Translations under genes and position numbers: made by a program
Notes under the pieces: model-generated
Told to the model about the DNA's origin: nothing
What the model saw: only the letters and a program-made list of their open reading frames with translations
The model's database searches: none
Shown: piece after piece, positions 47,323 through 59,400 of the stretch
Layout of the letters: every line of letters begins with the position of its first letter
Numbering within the stretch: the first letter of the stretch is position 1
NCBI GenBank assembly: GCA_024138025.1
Contig: JAMXBD010000112.1
Coordinates: forward strand, 806,001 to 870,000
Reading direction: 5' to 3'
DNA: 64,000 nt
Source: Combretum micranthum
Taxonomy: Eukaryota; Streptophyta; Magnoliopsida; Myrtales; Combretaceae

Positions 47323-48338
47323 ATTAGTTTTTTCAAGCAAATACTTTAGAGCAGAATGATCACTTTAAAAAATGACTTTGGAAACGATAAGATATGACCT
47401 GAATTTTTCAAAAGCAAAAATGATAGCTAACAACTCTTTTTCAGTCATGGTGTAATTTGCTTGTTTGGTTATCAGAGTGTTGTTGGCGTAATGAATGGGT
47501 TAGAAGTGGTGATTTCTTCATTGGCCTAGAACTACTCCTATAGCAAAATCACTAACATCATACATGAACTCAAAGGGTAAACTCCAGTAAGGTGCAACCA
47601 TGATTAAAGCTTGTGTGAGTTTATCCTTTAACATATTGAAAGCATCTAGACACTCTTCATCAAAATCAAACGATGCATCTTTCTCTAAAAGTGGCATTTT
47701 TCCTTGATGAATCTTCTATAGAAACTAGCATGGCCTCGAAAACTTCTTACCTCTTTAACTGTTGTTGGTGGTGGGAGTTTTGCAATGACATCAATCTTTG
47801 CCACATCTAACTTTATTCCTTTCTTAGAAATTTTGTGACCAAGAACTATCCCCTCCTGGATCATAAAGAAGCATTTTTCCAAGCTTAAGACCAAGTTTAT
47901 ATACTCACATCTTTAACGAACCTTGCTTTTGGAGACATTTATCATAAGAATCCCTAGTGATAGGAAGTTTTTCCATAAATACCTCCATGATATCCTCAAT
48001 TTACTCATGGAAAATTGCCATTATGCATCTCTAAAAAAGTTTTGGGGCATTGCAAAGGCCAAATAACATTCTCCCATAGGCAAATGTTCCATAAGGACAT
48101 GTGAAAATTGTCTTTTCTTGATCCTTAAGAGCTATGGGAATCTGGAAATAGCTAGAGATGCTATCAAGGAAGCAATAATAATCATGACCAAATACCTCTC
48201 AAGCATTTGATCTATAAAGGGCAATGGAAAATGATCTTTCCTAGTGGCGTCGTTAAGTTTTCGATAGTCTATAAAAACTAGCCAACCAGTAACATTGCTT
48301 ATTAGTATAAATTCATTCCATTCATTGGGGACAACAAT
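47323..48338 (-). pseudogene. Athila/Tat reverse transcriptase and RNase H
   Basis: Read from 48338 down: VVPNEWNEFI, TGWLVFIDYRKLNDATRK, DHFPLPFIDQMLERY, a frame change, YGTFAYRRM and CNAPKLF-like sequence, then VFMEKLPIT where the catalytic FMDDFSV motif should stand, so the Asp pair is lost. EKCFFMIQEGIVLGHKISKK and PPPTTVKEVRSFRGHASFYR follow. RNase H begins with LPFEFMYDVSDFAIGVVLGQ and YTMTEKELLAIIFAFEKFRS, and ends DHSALKYLL where LTR B2 starts. At least six stops or frameshifts. Confidence 0.88.
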
Positions 48339-49257
48339 TGTCATGCCCTGAAGGGTACCCTAAACGTGTCAATCCCCCACATATAATATCAAGACTTAAG
48401 AATGACTACCTTAGTCACACGAAAGTCTCGGTATTACATGTAAGGCGTCTAACACAGTAATAGGAGACGCTTTTGGGAAGTGTGGTCTAAGCAAGTAATA
48501 TTGAACATACAAGAATCTAGAAATAAAAATAGATCATAATAATAACATTTAAAAGTATATTACATAATTCTTAGGAGCATACCCTTGCTAAAACTCCAAG
48601 GATCGAAATACTTAATAGTCTTTACAATAACTTAAATACTACATCAAAAGATTTTAAGGAATTCTAGTATAATCCTTTAAGTAGATTTCCTTCAAAAGCT
48701 CTCAAAAGAAAACTTACACGGATAAGAGGAGACCTCGAGTACAAGAATAGGTGTTCCTGTGAATACAAATATCTATATGGGCATAAGCTTTGCGGGCTTA
48801 GTGAGTATAATCCCAATAATCATACTTAAATCAAAATAACAATCAAGTTTATTAGACAAGCAAATGGGATGCAGCAAGTACATGAGCATACAAGACATAT
48901 GATTTTTCAGAAATCATATGTTGAATGAATTATGCCCTTCATTCGGGGTTAGGTATTCCAGCCCATTACAGCCATCATTTCTTTAAAAATCATTTTTATA
49001 GATTTTACTGGCTCCTATTCGCCATAATAAATATGTAGTTATTACCGACTCCTACTAGCTATCAATTTATGTAGTTTTTACTAACTCCTACTTGCCACAT
49101 ACATAATATACCCGTTATGCCTACCACCACTATCATACACTTGTCCCACCAATTGTACAATAGCGAATGCAATGTGACTCAACTCATGAAGTGCATGCAT
49201 CAATTTTTATTTAGAGCTTAGCCATTAATTTCAATTTCTTGCAAGTGATCAACCAAT

Positions 49258-49612
49258 GCCAAGTCCCAAAGTCTGGATGGGTGGGGCTCCCTTCATTCTT
49301 AAGAATAAATGTGGCTTCTCTTAACATGGGTTCTCCAGCATATTCTACCATCACCCTCTCTAGTGTATAAATAGTCTCCATGATTGTCCATCTTCTTCTT
49401 CTTATTGGATCATATCTTAACTGATCTATCACAGATATCCATCTTGTGTACCTAAGACCTTCTTTCCATAATTTATACATCTCTTTTATTGTCCTAGGTC
49501 GTTGTACCAATGCAAAGTCTTCACATAATACCCTTAGTCGTAGTCGGTATTCCACCATAGTCTCGTTTAGGCTCTTGGTAAAGTTTCTTTCTCGGGTTTC
49601 ACCCAAGGAAAC
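49258..49612 (-). pseudogene. Tekay-like gag, N-terminal fragment
   Basis: Minus-strand frame beginning right after a TTTTCTTGTTGTAG acceptor: LGETRERNFTKSLNETMVEY, LRVLCEDFALVQRPRTIKE, YKLWKEGLRYTRWI, RRWTIMETIYTLERVMVEYA, EPMLREATF. The pattern (MVEY...LR.LC, then a KxxxLWKEGLR-type motif) resembles the middle of plant gypsy gag. No good ATG precedes it in frame within the exon, consistent with a start supplied by splicing or with damage. It ends at the fusion with LTR H. Confidence 0.6.
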
Positions 49613-49614
49613 CT
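49613..49614 (-). other. predicted gag splice acceptor
   Basis: Minus strand TTTTCTTGTTGTAG|GTTTCC: an uninterrupted pyrimidine-rich tract and AG about 110 nt downstream of the PBS, exactly where the gag frame opens. It pairs logically with the donors inside the LTR. Confidence 0.5.
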
Positions 49615-49717
49615 ACAACAAGAAAACTATTAATTAGCCTAGCTTTTAACTCCAATTTTATCCTAGTTACTTAGTTCTAGGTTCGATTTTAACTCTATTG
49701 TCATGCCTAATAACCTA

Positions 49718-49731
49718 CTGCTCTGATACCA
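49718..49731 (-). promoter_or_regulatory. primer-binding site of element I
   Basis: Minus strand TGGTATCAGAGCAG, the complement of the initiator tRNA-Met 3' end, seven bases from the LTR end. J has the same spacing. Confidence 0.9.
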
Positions 49732-50346
49732 CTTAAACTGTCACGCCCCATAGGGTACCCTAAACGTAACAGTCCGCCACATGCCATATAAGATTCCCGA
49801 ATTACCACCTTAGTCTTTCGAGAGTCTCATATAGATGTAAGGCGTACCTTTACACAATAGAGTACAAGTCCGAATGGAGATAAAAGCTTAATTTGGCATG
49901 CATGGGCAATAGGATATAATTCATGAACATAAATAAATATTACAAAATTCTAAGGGGCATTCCCCCGCAAAAGAATATTTAGCGGTCCATTACAGTCATC
50001 CAAGTCTTAGAAGTTTTCTATGGAAGTCTAATACAGAAATTACAACTTCTAAGGAAACTCCTAGCTTCGGTACCTGTTCAGCCGGGTCTCGTCGCCTAAG
50101 CCATAAATGTGTAAGATGCAAAAGGAATGGACTGTAGGGACGTAAGCTAACTAGCTTAGTGAGTGTAATCTCCCACAAAAACATTTATGTCACAGCAATT
50201 CAATCAAGTTATTAATCAATCAAGTGTATGCATCAAACACATGAGTTCAACATACATATGACCAACCGGAAATCATATGTGGATGGAATTTCGCCCTCCA
50301 TCCCGGGTTAGCAGATTAACGAATACTGCGGTACTAACAATATCCC

Positions 50347-50483
50347 GTTTATGGTTCATGGCTAACCTACGATTATTCGATGTCGTTTATGGTTCACGAC
50401 TAACCTACGATTATTCGATGTCGTTTATGGTTCACGACTAACCTACGATTATTCGATGTCGTTTATGGTTCACGACTAACCTA
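50347..50483. repeat. 38-bp minisatellite in LTR I
   Basis: 3.6 nearly identical copies of a 38-bp unit (GTTTATGGTTCACGACTAAC...). B has single degenerate GGCTCACGG/GGATCACG versions at the same site, so this array expanded recently in I. Confidence 0.92.
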
Positions 50484-50781
50484 CAAATGCTCATGCTCCA
50501 TCCCCTTGTGATATGCACATGTCAATTTAGCATTAGTCCAAGTAGTTGATTAAGCCAATTTACTTAGGCGATCAATCAATTTATCAGACAATCCATCATA
50601 GCTTGCTATACAATCAAAGTTTATCACCCGGTTTCGATATTCTTAATTTAAGTTCTCACATCATCATCAATCATATAATTTCCCATTAATCCCCATCATT
50701 CATATTCCATTCATTTGACCTACATTCTAGTGCACTACTTTACAAGCACATACAATAAATGAATCGGGAAGAAAAACTCAC

Positions 50782-50851
50782 TCCGCCATTGGTACTCCGT
50801 TCTTCTAGTAATAATAGTCCGGAGGCAAATAGTCACCGTCCACAGGTTCAC
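50782..50851 (-). other. predicted leader exon 2 of LTR I
   Basis: Acceptor ATGAATAG before 50851 and donor ATGGCGGA|GTGAGT at 50782/50781; ATG 50787-50789. Donor of the leader exon CTTCAA|GTAAGT at 52330/52329. In this element the same transcript would reach the gag acceptor at 49613. Confidence 0.5.
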
Positions 50852-52551
50852 CTATTCATATAAGAAAATACCCTAATAAGTATTCTATCAACTTAGAACA
50901 CTAAACTCTAAGAAAACTTAGTGAAACCGAAATCGCGTCATTTTCAAAGTTCCGTTTTAAAATGGCCATAATTTGGTCGTTTTAAGTCGGAATTTCGCAA
51001 ATTTTATACCGATTTCTATCTACTTCCGAAGAGCTTTCTAAATATGAAGTTTAAATCAAGTTTTGAAAATATCTAAGCCTCGGAATTGAGGGATCAGATC
51101 TGTACAGCGGGTTTGTCAATTCCAAAAATGCGGTTTTCATGAATGCATTTGAGATTCCTAAGTATAAAATGATACTAAATGCAATGGCAATGATTTTCCC
51201 TATCATGAATGTCATGATGTGAACTTTAATGAGTCTATGTTCTTACAACTTTTTGGATTTAAAGAATTTTACAAATAAACTTTTCTTAGAAACCATTTTA
51301 TACTAATGTTTAGTAAGTGAACTTCCTACACTTGACCACATCTACATATTACAAGGATTTTTCTTTAGAAAACTCTACTTTGTTTAAAGTAATTTTGACC
51401 CTTATATTAGTTATATCCTAAGGCCTTTATTTCTTTAATAAATTCTACATTTATAAACTTTTAAGTGGGTCTTTTACTATGGGGTTTCCAAAAATCCGAA
51501 TTTACAAAAGTCCATTTTCAAGTTGGTTCCTTTAGGAAAAATATATTTTGTACCTAAAAATTTAAGTATTTATTATACCTATATCCTAAGGACTTCATTT
51601 GTTTAAGAAAATATCATTTTTGAAGTTGGAAAAATAATGTTTTCTAACCCTACATCAATTATTACGAATTTTTGTCTACATGATTTTTAGCTCAAAACTT
51701 CTATGGACTTTATTTCTTGTTTCCAACCTTTTCTTTAGTAAAACTCATTTAGACTCATGAAAAATACTACTAAACATTACCTATTACCCATAGGCTTCAT
51801 TTCTCTTATAAAATATATGTTTAGAAGTTGTTAAAAGTGTTTTTGACCTAGGTTTCCAAAGTCATCCGAATTTTCATAAGTCTTTTTCTTGCAAAGTACT
51901 TTTCTTTTTGACTTCATGGACTCATCTATCTATAGATCTATATACTAGGAAAGTCATTTACTAAAGACAAAAGTATTTAAGACTATTTATGCACATAAAA
52001 CAAAATAATAATGAAACCTTAAATGCCTACATGATCATGAGTGATAAAGTGATGGACCTATTTTATCAAATGCTTAAATGAGTTTTGAAAACATAAAAAC
52101 TATATTTTTATAAAAGATCTTTGTTTAAAAACGCTTTTTGTTGAAGGAACGTCAAGCTTTTGGTATGAAAGCTTCTTTAAAAGTTAGATCCACTTTGTAA
52201 TGGTTCGGGATTTTTGTTTTGATATCTCATTGTCCCTACTAAAGATCATGGGGACATGGAGTTGAAATATCCAAAAATCACTTAGCCATAACAAAGTTTT
52301 ATGAGTGGAAAGGATGGAACTTTACTTACTTGAAGTGGATTGGAAGATAAAAAGAGGAAATAGAAGTTGTGTGAATGTGTGTGGGGGAGCCTAAATGTTT
52401 CGGCCAAGAGAGAAAATGGGGAAGAAAAGAGAGCTTTTGCACTTTGTAAATTTTGGAAAGTGAAAGAATAAGGAGAGAGAGAGAGAAAAGATAGTTTATA
52501 TAGGAATTGGAATTAGGTTAAATGAATAAGGAAAAAATTCAAAAGGAGCAT

Positions 52552-52570
52552 GGGGGGGGGGGGGGGGGGG
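52552..52570 (+). repeat. 19-bp G run in LTR I
   Basis: Uninterrupted G tract at the position of the C-rich block upstream of the LTR TATA box (C tract in LTR orientation). Confidence 0.85.
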
Positions 52571-53958
52571 AGGGGGAGGAGAGCTTGCTTTGTTCCATTT
52601 TGATTTAGCTTTGATGTGATTTGCATCACTTGTCATTAGTTGAAATGAAGTGAAGGATAAAGTTATGGAAGAAAGGGAGGGATTTGATTGATGGTAAGAG
52701 TTAGACTTGTGGGGTGGCTAATAGGTAGACTAGGTAGTACTTTTATGAATAGTAGTGAATAGTTGACAAGACAATTTAATTTCCCATAGTAATGAAATAC
52801 GATAAAAAGGCTATAACTGTATTTTTCATAAACCGAAAAATATGAAAAATATATTTTTGAAATCCTTATTTTATTTCGGTTCAAATGAGTACTCATAAGT
52901 ATATTTTTGAAATTCTACTTCCGGGGCACGTTTTTCTATAATGGGTCTCGGATGACCGGAATTGAAATTTTCCAAAAATCTGATTTTTCTTGTTCGAAAT
53001 ATAATCAAGAACTATAATCATATTAATTTTTCTTAGAAAGTTTTATTAATGGAAACCGAGAAAAGCCGGAATTAGGGTTCCTAATTCTCACTCCAGGCTT
53101 GAGTTATTCCGGTTTAGGGTTTTGGTTTCCGGTTCTAGGGTTATCTTGGCTATTCGAAAAACCGGGGTTTACAGTTTGTGTATAGAGGGAAATTTTTGTG
53201 AGTATTTGGTGAAAGAGAGTTTTAGTAGAGGAAAATTTTTCTGGAGTGAATTTGAGAGAGTTTTGTTATGTGTAAAGATGGTGTGAAAGAAGTGAAGGGA
53301 AAGGGGGTATTTATAGAAATTTTGGAGTGGAAATTAGATGTAATAAAATAAATTGAAAAAGAAAAATAAATTGATGGAGGAAGAGAGAGGGAGCGCTGAC
53401 CACTATTGAGAGGAGAGAGAGAGTGAATTATTTTTGTTTGTTTTGTAATAAAAAGTAATAAAGATGTGAATTATGATTGATGTGAAGGTGTATTGGAAAT
53501 GAAAAAAGTAGAAAAATAAGTATATAGGTAGTAAGAATAGGTTGTAAGGTAAAGTAGAAATAGATGAATAATAATGAATAGTAGTATAGGACAATGAATA
53601 GTAAACAAGACTAATAATATACCGATAGTAAAGAAAATACACGTATAAATGTAATATCTGTTATTTTTAGTTACCGAAAAATTAAGAAATTGATATTTTT
53701 GAAATCCTTGTATTATTTTGGTCCTAACAGTGTTATCGGAATATTCGCGAATATGATATTTTTATGTTTCCTTATATTATTACGAACTATTATTACTAAT
53801 CATTTTAACTTTGTTTTCTAGAGCTAAAGAATACGGAATTGTTGGATCTAAATTCTAGGGTTTGTACTAGTCTTTTGTTGACCTTTGGGGTTTTTGGTTG
53901 ACTTTTAATTGTAAGACTAAGCTTAAAAGTAACCAAAATTTCAAGGGTTTACAACAAT

Positions 53959-54870
53959 CATCGAAGCCGAGTGATTAATTATTGCTTGTATAGATGAATT
54001 AGAATTGATTGTCTGCGATTATTGATTGATCACTTAAAAGAATTGGTATAATTGATTATTCGGAAGTGAAGATGAAATTGAACTCATTCATATCACGATG
54101 GGGGTGGAGCATTAGCATTTGTTGGTTTATCATTGTCCTTAAACGAATTATTGAGTTGATTTATCGTTGTCCTTAAACGAATATGAGTTGGTTAATCGTG
54201 ATCCATAAAATGAATTTATAGTTCAGTTGACCATAAGCTTAGACGGCGTCATACCGCAGGATTCGTTAATCTGTTAACCTGGGATGGAGGGCGCAAGTCC
54301 ATCCACATATGATTTCCAGCAAGTCATATGTTTGTTGAATTCATGTGTTTGATGCATATCACTTGTCTGACTAATCACTTGATTGTATGATTTGTTATAA
54401 ATGTAATATTGGAAGTTCTTACTCACTAAGCTAGTATAGCTTATACCCCAATAGATGTTTGATTAAACAGGTTATCTCAAGAATGCTAAGTGGGGACCAA
54501 GATGATTGGAGCCGGGAATGACTTCGGGATTTCGGCAAGGAATAAGAATGTTTGAAGTTATTAGCTAGGTTTTATATTTTGCTTTGTAATAGTTTTATGT
54601 AGTAGAATATTTTGATGAATTGTATTTGGAGTATAGTGATTCGTATTTGAGGTATAGTAATTTGTATCTGAAGTATAGTGAATTGTATTTCCTTTACGTT
54701 GTTACTCAAGATGTATCAATATAAAATGTATCTCTCCAATGTGTCTCCTTTATGTGTTAGACGCCTTGTACATAGTATGAAAGCCTTCACATGACTGAGG
54801 CGATCATTCCTAGGCTTTAATATTGTGTACGGTGGACTGCCACGTTTAGGATACCCTTCGAGGCGTGACA
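53959..54870 (+). repeat. LTR J, 5' LTR 3'-terminal part
   Basis: Colinear with the end of D from ATCGAAGC (D position 40812) to GAGGCGTGACA. Predicted exon 2 is not included. The start coincides with the TSD of H, so an older deletion had already joined J to the Athila RT before H inserted. Confidence 0.85.
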
Positions 54871-54877
54871 GTTTTGT

Positions 54878-54890
54878 TGGTATCAGAGTG
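54878..54890 (+). promoter_or_regulatory. primer-binding site of LARD-like element
   Basis: TGGTATCAGAGTG, seven bases after LTR J ends in GTGACA; it complements initiator tRNA-Met with one or two mismatches. Confidence 0.88.
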
Positions 54891-56478
54891 ACAAGGTTTT
54901 GGGAATTAGGTGGGAAGACTTTAGGAGAATGGAATGTTAAGATACGATCTTAGGAATGGATAGGTAAGTGTTATATAACCCTTAAGTATAGAAGAACTAG
55001 ATTTAGCTCTATGACCTTTAAGGTATGACTTTCGATTGTTAAGGATTTGAATTCTATCTCGGAGATTTTTGGAGAACATAGGAATAGATATATGAGAAAG
55101 AAAGATTGAAAAGAATTAAGGAGACGATCAAATCCTTTCTAGCAACTGCAAAATATAGGAGTAAGTGACCTTACCCGACCCTTGGTTCAAGCCAATAATA
55201 GAAATGGTAGATGTCCCTAATAGATTTAGCAAGTGGATAACTACCCTCGTTTGGAAGAAGTCAATCACCTAGAAATAGCAATAGATCTTTCGTTGAGTGT
55301 TAGGAGCAAATAACTTTTTGAAAAGAACAAAGATGTTTTGAAAATGTAAACCGACGTTGTGGTTTATCATCTAGTTCATGAATTGATTCCAATGTATGTT
55401 TTGCATCCTTTCTTTGAACTTTTGTAATGGAAGATTTACATCTTCTCTTGATTTCATGTATTTCATTTTGGATATTATGGAGTTCTTATTATTGACTTTT
55501 ATTTCAGTAGAATTTCAATATTTCTTATATATGTTTTTATTTCCGCATTTCCATGTTCTGTATTTCCGATAAGATTCTTTAAGTTTCATTGGACGCCTAA
55601 GACGTGATGAAAGATTTAGAAATTTCACCCGAGCTTAATAAATTTGTAAAAGACATACCTAACCACAATAAGGACCCATCATGACCCTAAGTCGAAAAGT
55701 TGGAACTCTTCACTTGGATGATGACCCAAACAGGAAAGAAGATACAATGTTGGAAATATCCCTGGATTAAATAGCTAGACTAAGAATAGGAAAGCTTGAG
55801 ACCATTAAAAGTTAGAATGAGCCAATGATGGAAACTAAAAGCTCGATTGATTTAACAAATTCCAAAACACCCCTCATACAACTTCTTGTAAATAAAGAAT
55901 TTTGAAAGATCGAAAATCTATAACGATCGTTACACAAAAGTTAAAACTTCAGTAATCAAATCTCAATTACCAGACTCCATAAGATCTTCACAAGTAATAA
56001 TTATACAATAAAGCAATGAGATCTCTTGATTTCAATCCCATCAAGATGATCACGATGATAAGAGTTTAAAGCAATGATGACTTTAATTGTTTAAAGAATA
56101 TTGATCTCAAAGCACAATGTTGTATATACAGCTACATAAGAATAGAAAAGCGAATCCACAACCTTTGTTGGTCAAATTAATCGAGTCATGAAAGGTCATG
56201 TTCTCGTGAGTCGTCTAGTGTCGGTCGAGTCGAGTCGCCTGTGGTCTCAAGTCAAGTCCATGTTGGTCTCCAAAAGAGTCGTGTAAGTGAAGGTTGGAAT
56301 CGCTAAGCCAAATCTTATTAATTTGTATGTGCTATATTTTGTAAAATATCTACCATACAAAATTTAGAAATGACACAAACCAAAGCACAAACCGGTGCTA
56401 GAGATATAACTCGAAACTCACAATCTTTTCTCGATAAACAACATACACGTAACAAGTTTTGAGAACAAAAGTTTCTTT

Positions 56479-56491
56479 AAGGTGGAGAGGA
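56479..56491 (+). promoter_or_regulatory. polypurine tract before LTR K
   Basis: AAGGTGGAGAGGA immediately before TGTAAGCC. It matches the tract beside LTR B and fixes the 3' LTR start. Confidence 0.85.
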
Positions 56492-59400
56492 TGTAAGCCT
56501 CGGAAAATTCCAGTAAATGATTCTAAGATGAACTTAGAAAATAAACCCTAAAAATCACTCCAAATTAAAACCAAACTTCAACTAGTCCTAAATCACGAAC
56601 GAATCTGGAAATTTCTTAATTTTGAGAAAATGAGAATTCTTAAAAACAAAATAAGAACTCAACATGCTTCAATTCCAAAACCACTACGTACGACAAATTC
56701 CATACGTAACTCTGACTTATAAAATCGGGTAATATAAAGCCCACAAACAAATTATTAAAAAGTAATTAACGATTAACTATCGGAAATGAAACCCAATTCA
56801 AGAATTCCGAAAACGTTAAGAGATTTTAAATACTTACAAAAATAAAATTTAAAATAATTTTTCTCAAACTAAATATGTTGTACAAACGTAAAATATTAGT
56901 TTCCAAATTGGCAAAGACCTAAACCGGAAAATCGCCCGGAAACTCTAAGTAAAATACAATAGTTTAAGTTCGGTAATTTAGCGCCTTAACCCTAGAGGCC
57001 GAGGTGTAGTTAAATGTGTAGAATAGCTCGTAGTAATATAAGTTTGCTTAAAAATATCAGATTGGTAAATTTTTGACCCATTTCGAACCCGTTCGGGTAC
57101 AGACTTTGAAAAGCGTGTCTCGGGGCTCGAGATATTAAAAATATACCATTAGTACCATTAGACTCGTAATTTAATAAGCTTTTCAAATATATCAGTTATA
57201 TAATTTTTCGGGTTATAAAAGTTATAGTTATAACCTTTTATCGTATTTTCATTACTACCGGTAATTAACTAGTCTTTTGCACTATTCACTTTTATTTCAT
57301 TACACAATTTTATTATTCTTATAAAGCCTTATATTTTTAGATAAATATTTTATATATTATAGAAAATTTTATTTTTCCAACATTTAGTTCGTTTCGGGTT
57401 TTTACGAGATTAGATTATGTTTAAGACTTGATACTAAAAATAAAATAAATTAATTCAATAATTAAAAAAGTATTTTAAAAATTTTTATTTTCATAAAATT
57501 ATTTTTTTGAATTTTTCGGGTTATAAAAATATCATTTATAGCCCATATTCGCGTATTTTGATCATACCGGTAACTTATTTGATAATTCACTAAAATAAAT
57601 TAATTAATTATGTTATTTTTATTATGAAAAATCTGCTACAAATATTTGGAATAAATTTTCTATTTTTATTTTATTTTATTTTATTAAGAAAGTACTCTTA
57701 TAACCCATACTTTCAAGTACACCTTTCACATATCACTTCTTTTTCACTTTAATCTTTTTACACTTTATTATATCACTTCATGGCAGATTTTTCCTTCTTT
57801 TGGCTGCCATTGGCCTTTAATTTACTCCTATTTTGACTAAAATAAATATATTCTACTCCTTCTTAAAGAAGTAACACATACATATTTATTACACAATTCA
57901 ATTTTAAGTCAAATTTCAAACAAACCCTCTCTCTCCTCTCTCTCTAATTCACGTGCAGCACTCACTTATTGGTTGCCCTTGTTTTATTTTTTTCTTTCTT
58001 TCTTACAATTAATGCACTCATTTTCTCTCTCTCTCTCTCTTTCATTTACTCCTTTGACCCTTTTTCATTCCTTAACTTTTTCTCTCTCTTTTTCCTCTCT
58101 TTTCTTTTTCATTTTATTCTTGTTTCTTCAAGAACACAAGCTATCCCCACTTCTAAAATTTGCTTCCACACTTCATTATTGAAGATTTTTAAGTAAACTT
58201 TCTTCTCAAAGCTTCCATAGATGATATAGGTAAGGTATAGTGAGAGTTTCATGTATCAAATGACCTTCCATAAGCTTAAAAGCTAAGGATGATGATGCCA
58301 CAATGAAACACTCATCTTCTCCATTATTATTATCTTGTATCACTATTATTTTCTTATTTAAAGTAGTTATATTTTGTAGATCTAACTTTTTATAGCTTTG
58401 ATTTTCGTTTATGCCATAGATCTTGTTATTTGAGTTACTATTTTTGTTATTGCTTATGATTTATACATATATTTCCTCATTCACATGTGTTCATGCTTTT
58501 AAAACTAGTGTAGTAAACTAGATCTAGTGTTTTGAGTTCATAAAATGCATTAAACTTTTGTTTTATGCTCATAAACAACTTATAGTAGCATGATGATAGT
58601 AGGAATGTTTTAGAAAACTCAAGATCTATTTTATTTTCAACAAAAATCATTTTTGAAAATTCGGTTGAAAAATGAACCATATTTAGAAAAGTTATTTTTC
58701 AACTTCAAAATGTATATTTTTCATTTAAAATGAAGGGCTTAGGGTATAGATAACATAAATGAGTGATTTTGATGAGTAAAGTTTAGATCTATGAGTTTTT
58801 AGTTTACTACTATGGGTTTCTTTTAGGTTTATGTTCATATTAAGAATAGATCTTGGTTTTGAACTCAAACAAAAATAGTGAAATTCGTATTTTGGCAAGA
58901 CTTCTATTTAAAAACCACTTTCCAAGTGTCAAAATGAAGTTTTTACTTGAAATAATGAAGGCTTAATATATGTATATCATCAAGACTTCTTTTTACAAGA
59001 ATCAAAGGTGATTTTCAAAACAAAAATCTTATTTTTGGATTTTGGCCAAGGCATATTTTAAAAACATGTTTTCCAACTCAAAAATGAAGTTTTTATTCAA
59101 GATATGGAAGGCTCGTAAGATAGGATATGTAAGGAATGGATTTTCATAAGTTTAGATAGATTTTATCAAGAGATATGTCCACAAATAGATTTTGTAAATT
59201 CTGATCCCAACCAAGACCAATTTTGAAAACCCATTTTTCAACTTCAAAACAAGACTTTTATTCAAGAAATGGAAGCCTTAAGTGGTAAGTTCGATTAGGA
59301 AATGGTTCTTGAAAGATTAAATGAGTTTTACAAAGAAAACAAGCTCAAATGAATTTCTCAAAATTCGGATTTGAAAATAGCCACAATTTAAACACCTATT

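Larger units (their letters stand above)
17758..48338 (-). mobile_element. Athila/Tat-type gypsy element, interrupted
   Basis: Two separated coding pieces on the minus strand belong to the same lineage: RT/RNase H at 47323-48338 and the integrase C-terminus at 20870-21291, followed by a long 3' non-coding region down to the gypsy junction. The RNase H end and all of integrase except its C-terminal part (roughly 350 residues) are absent, replaced by 26 kb of nested LTRs. The two flanks of that LTR block share no TSD, so the missing part was deleted rather than just displaced. LTR limits were not found. Confidence 0.72.
49258..53173 (-). mobile_element. truncated Tekay-like element I (5' LTR, PBS, start of gag)
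   Basis: On the minus strand: 5' LTR 49739-53173, PBS 49718-49731, splice acceptor at 49613-49614, gag 49258-49612, then an abrupt junction with H at about 49257. The rest of gag, pol and the 3' LTR are lost together with the middle of H, so one deletion removed both. This is the only copy in the window where LTR, PBS and gag are contiguous. Confidence 0.85.
49739..53173 (-). repeat. LTR I (5' LTR of element I)
   Basis: A 3435-bp LTR from TGTCACGCCCC to GGGGTTTACA, of the same subfamily as B. The TGTCACG...TAACAG terminal hairpin, a 38-bp minisatellite at 50347-50483, exon 2 at 50782-50851, leader exon end at 52330 (CAA|GTAAGT) and a 19-G run at 52552-52570 are present. Confidence 0.9.
48339..53953 (-). 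mobile_element. LTR H, partially deleted, hosting element I
   Basis: Starts TGTCATGCCC (48339), ends GGGTTTACA (53953), TSD ACAAT (48334-48338 and 53954-53958). Only its outer parts remain: about 48339-49257 and 53174-53953. The middle 2 kb of LTR sequence is replaced by truncated element I. It is close to L at its left end: both carry ATCATATGTTGAATGAATTA before a repeat of CTCCTA-type units. Reverse TATA at 53309-53315. Confidence 0.82.
54871..56491 (+). other. non-coding interior of LARD-like element
   Basis: About 1.6 kb between PBS and polypurine tract with no frame above 60 codons and no recognisable gag or pol remnant. A GAGTCG-rich stretch lies at about 56210-56235. Whether this was derived by deletion or is an unrelated passenger cannot be judged by eye. 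Confidence 0.7.
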
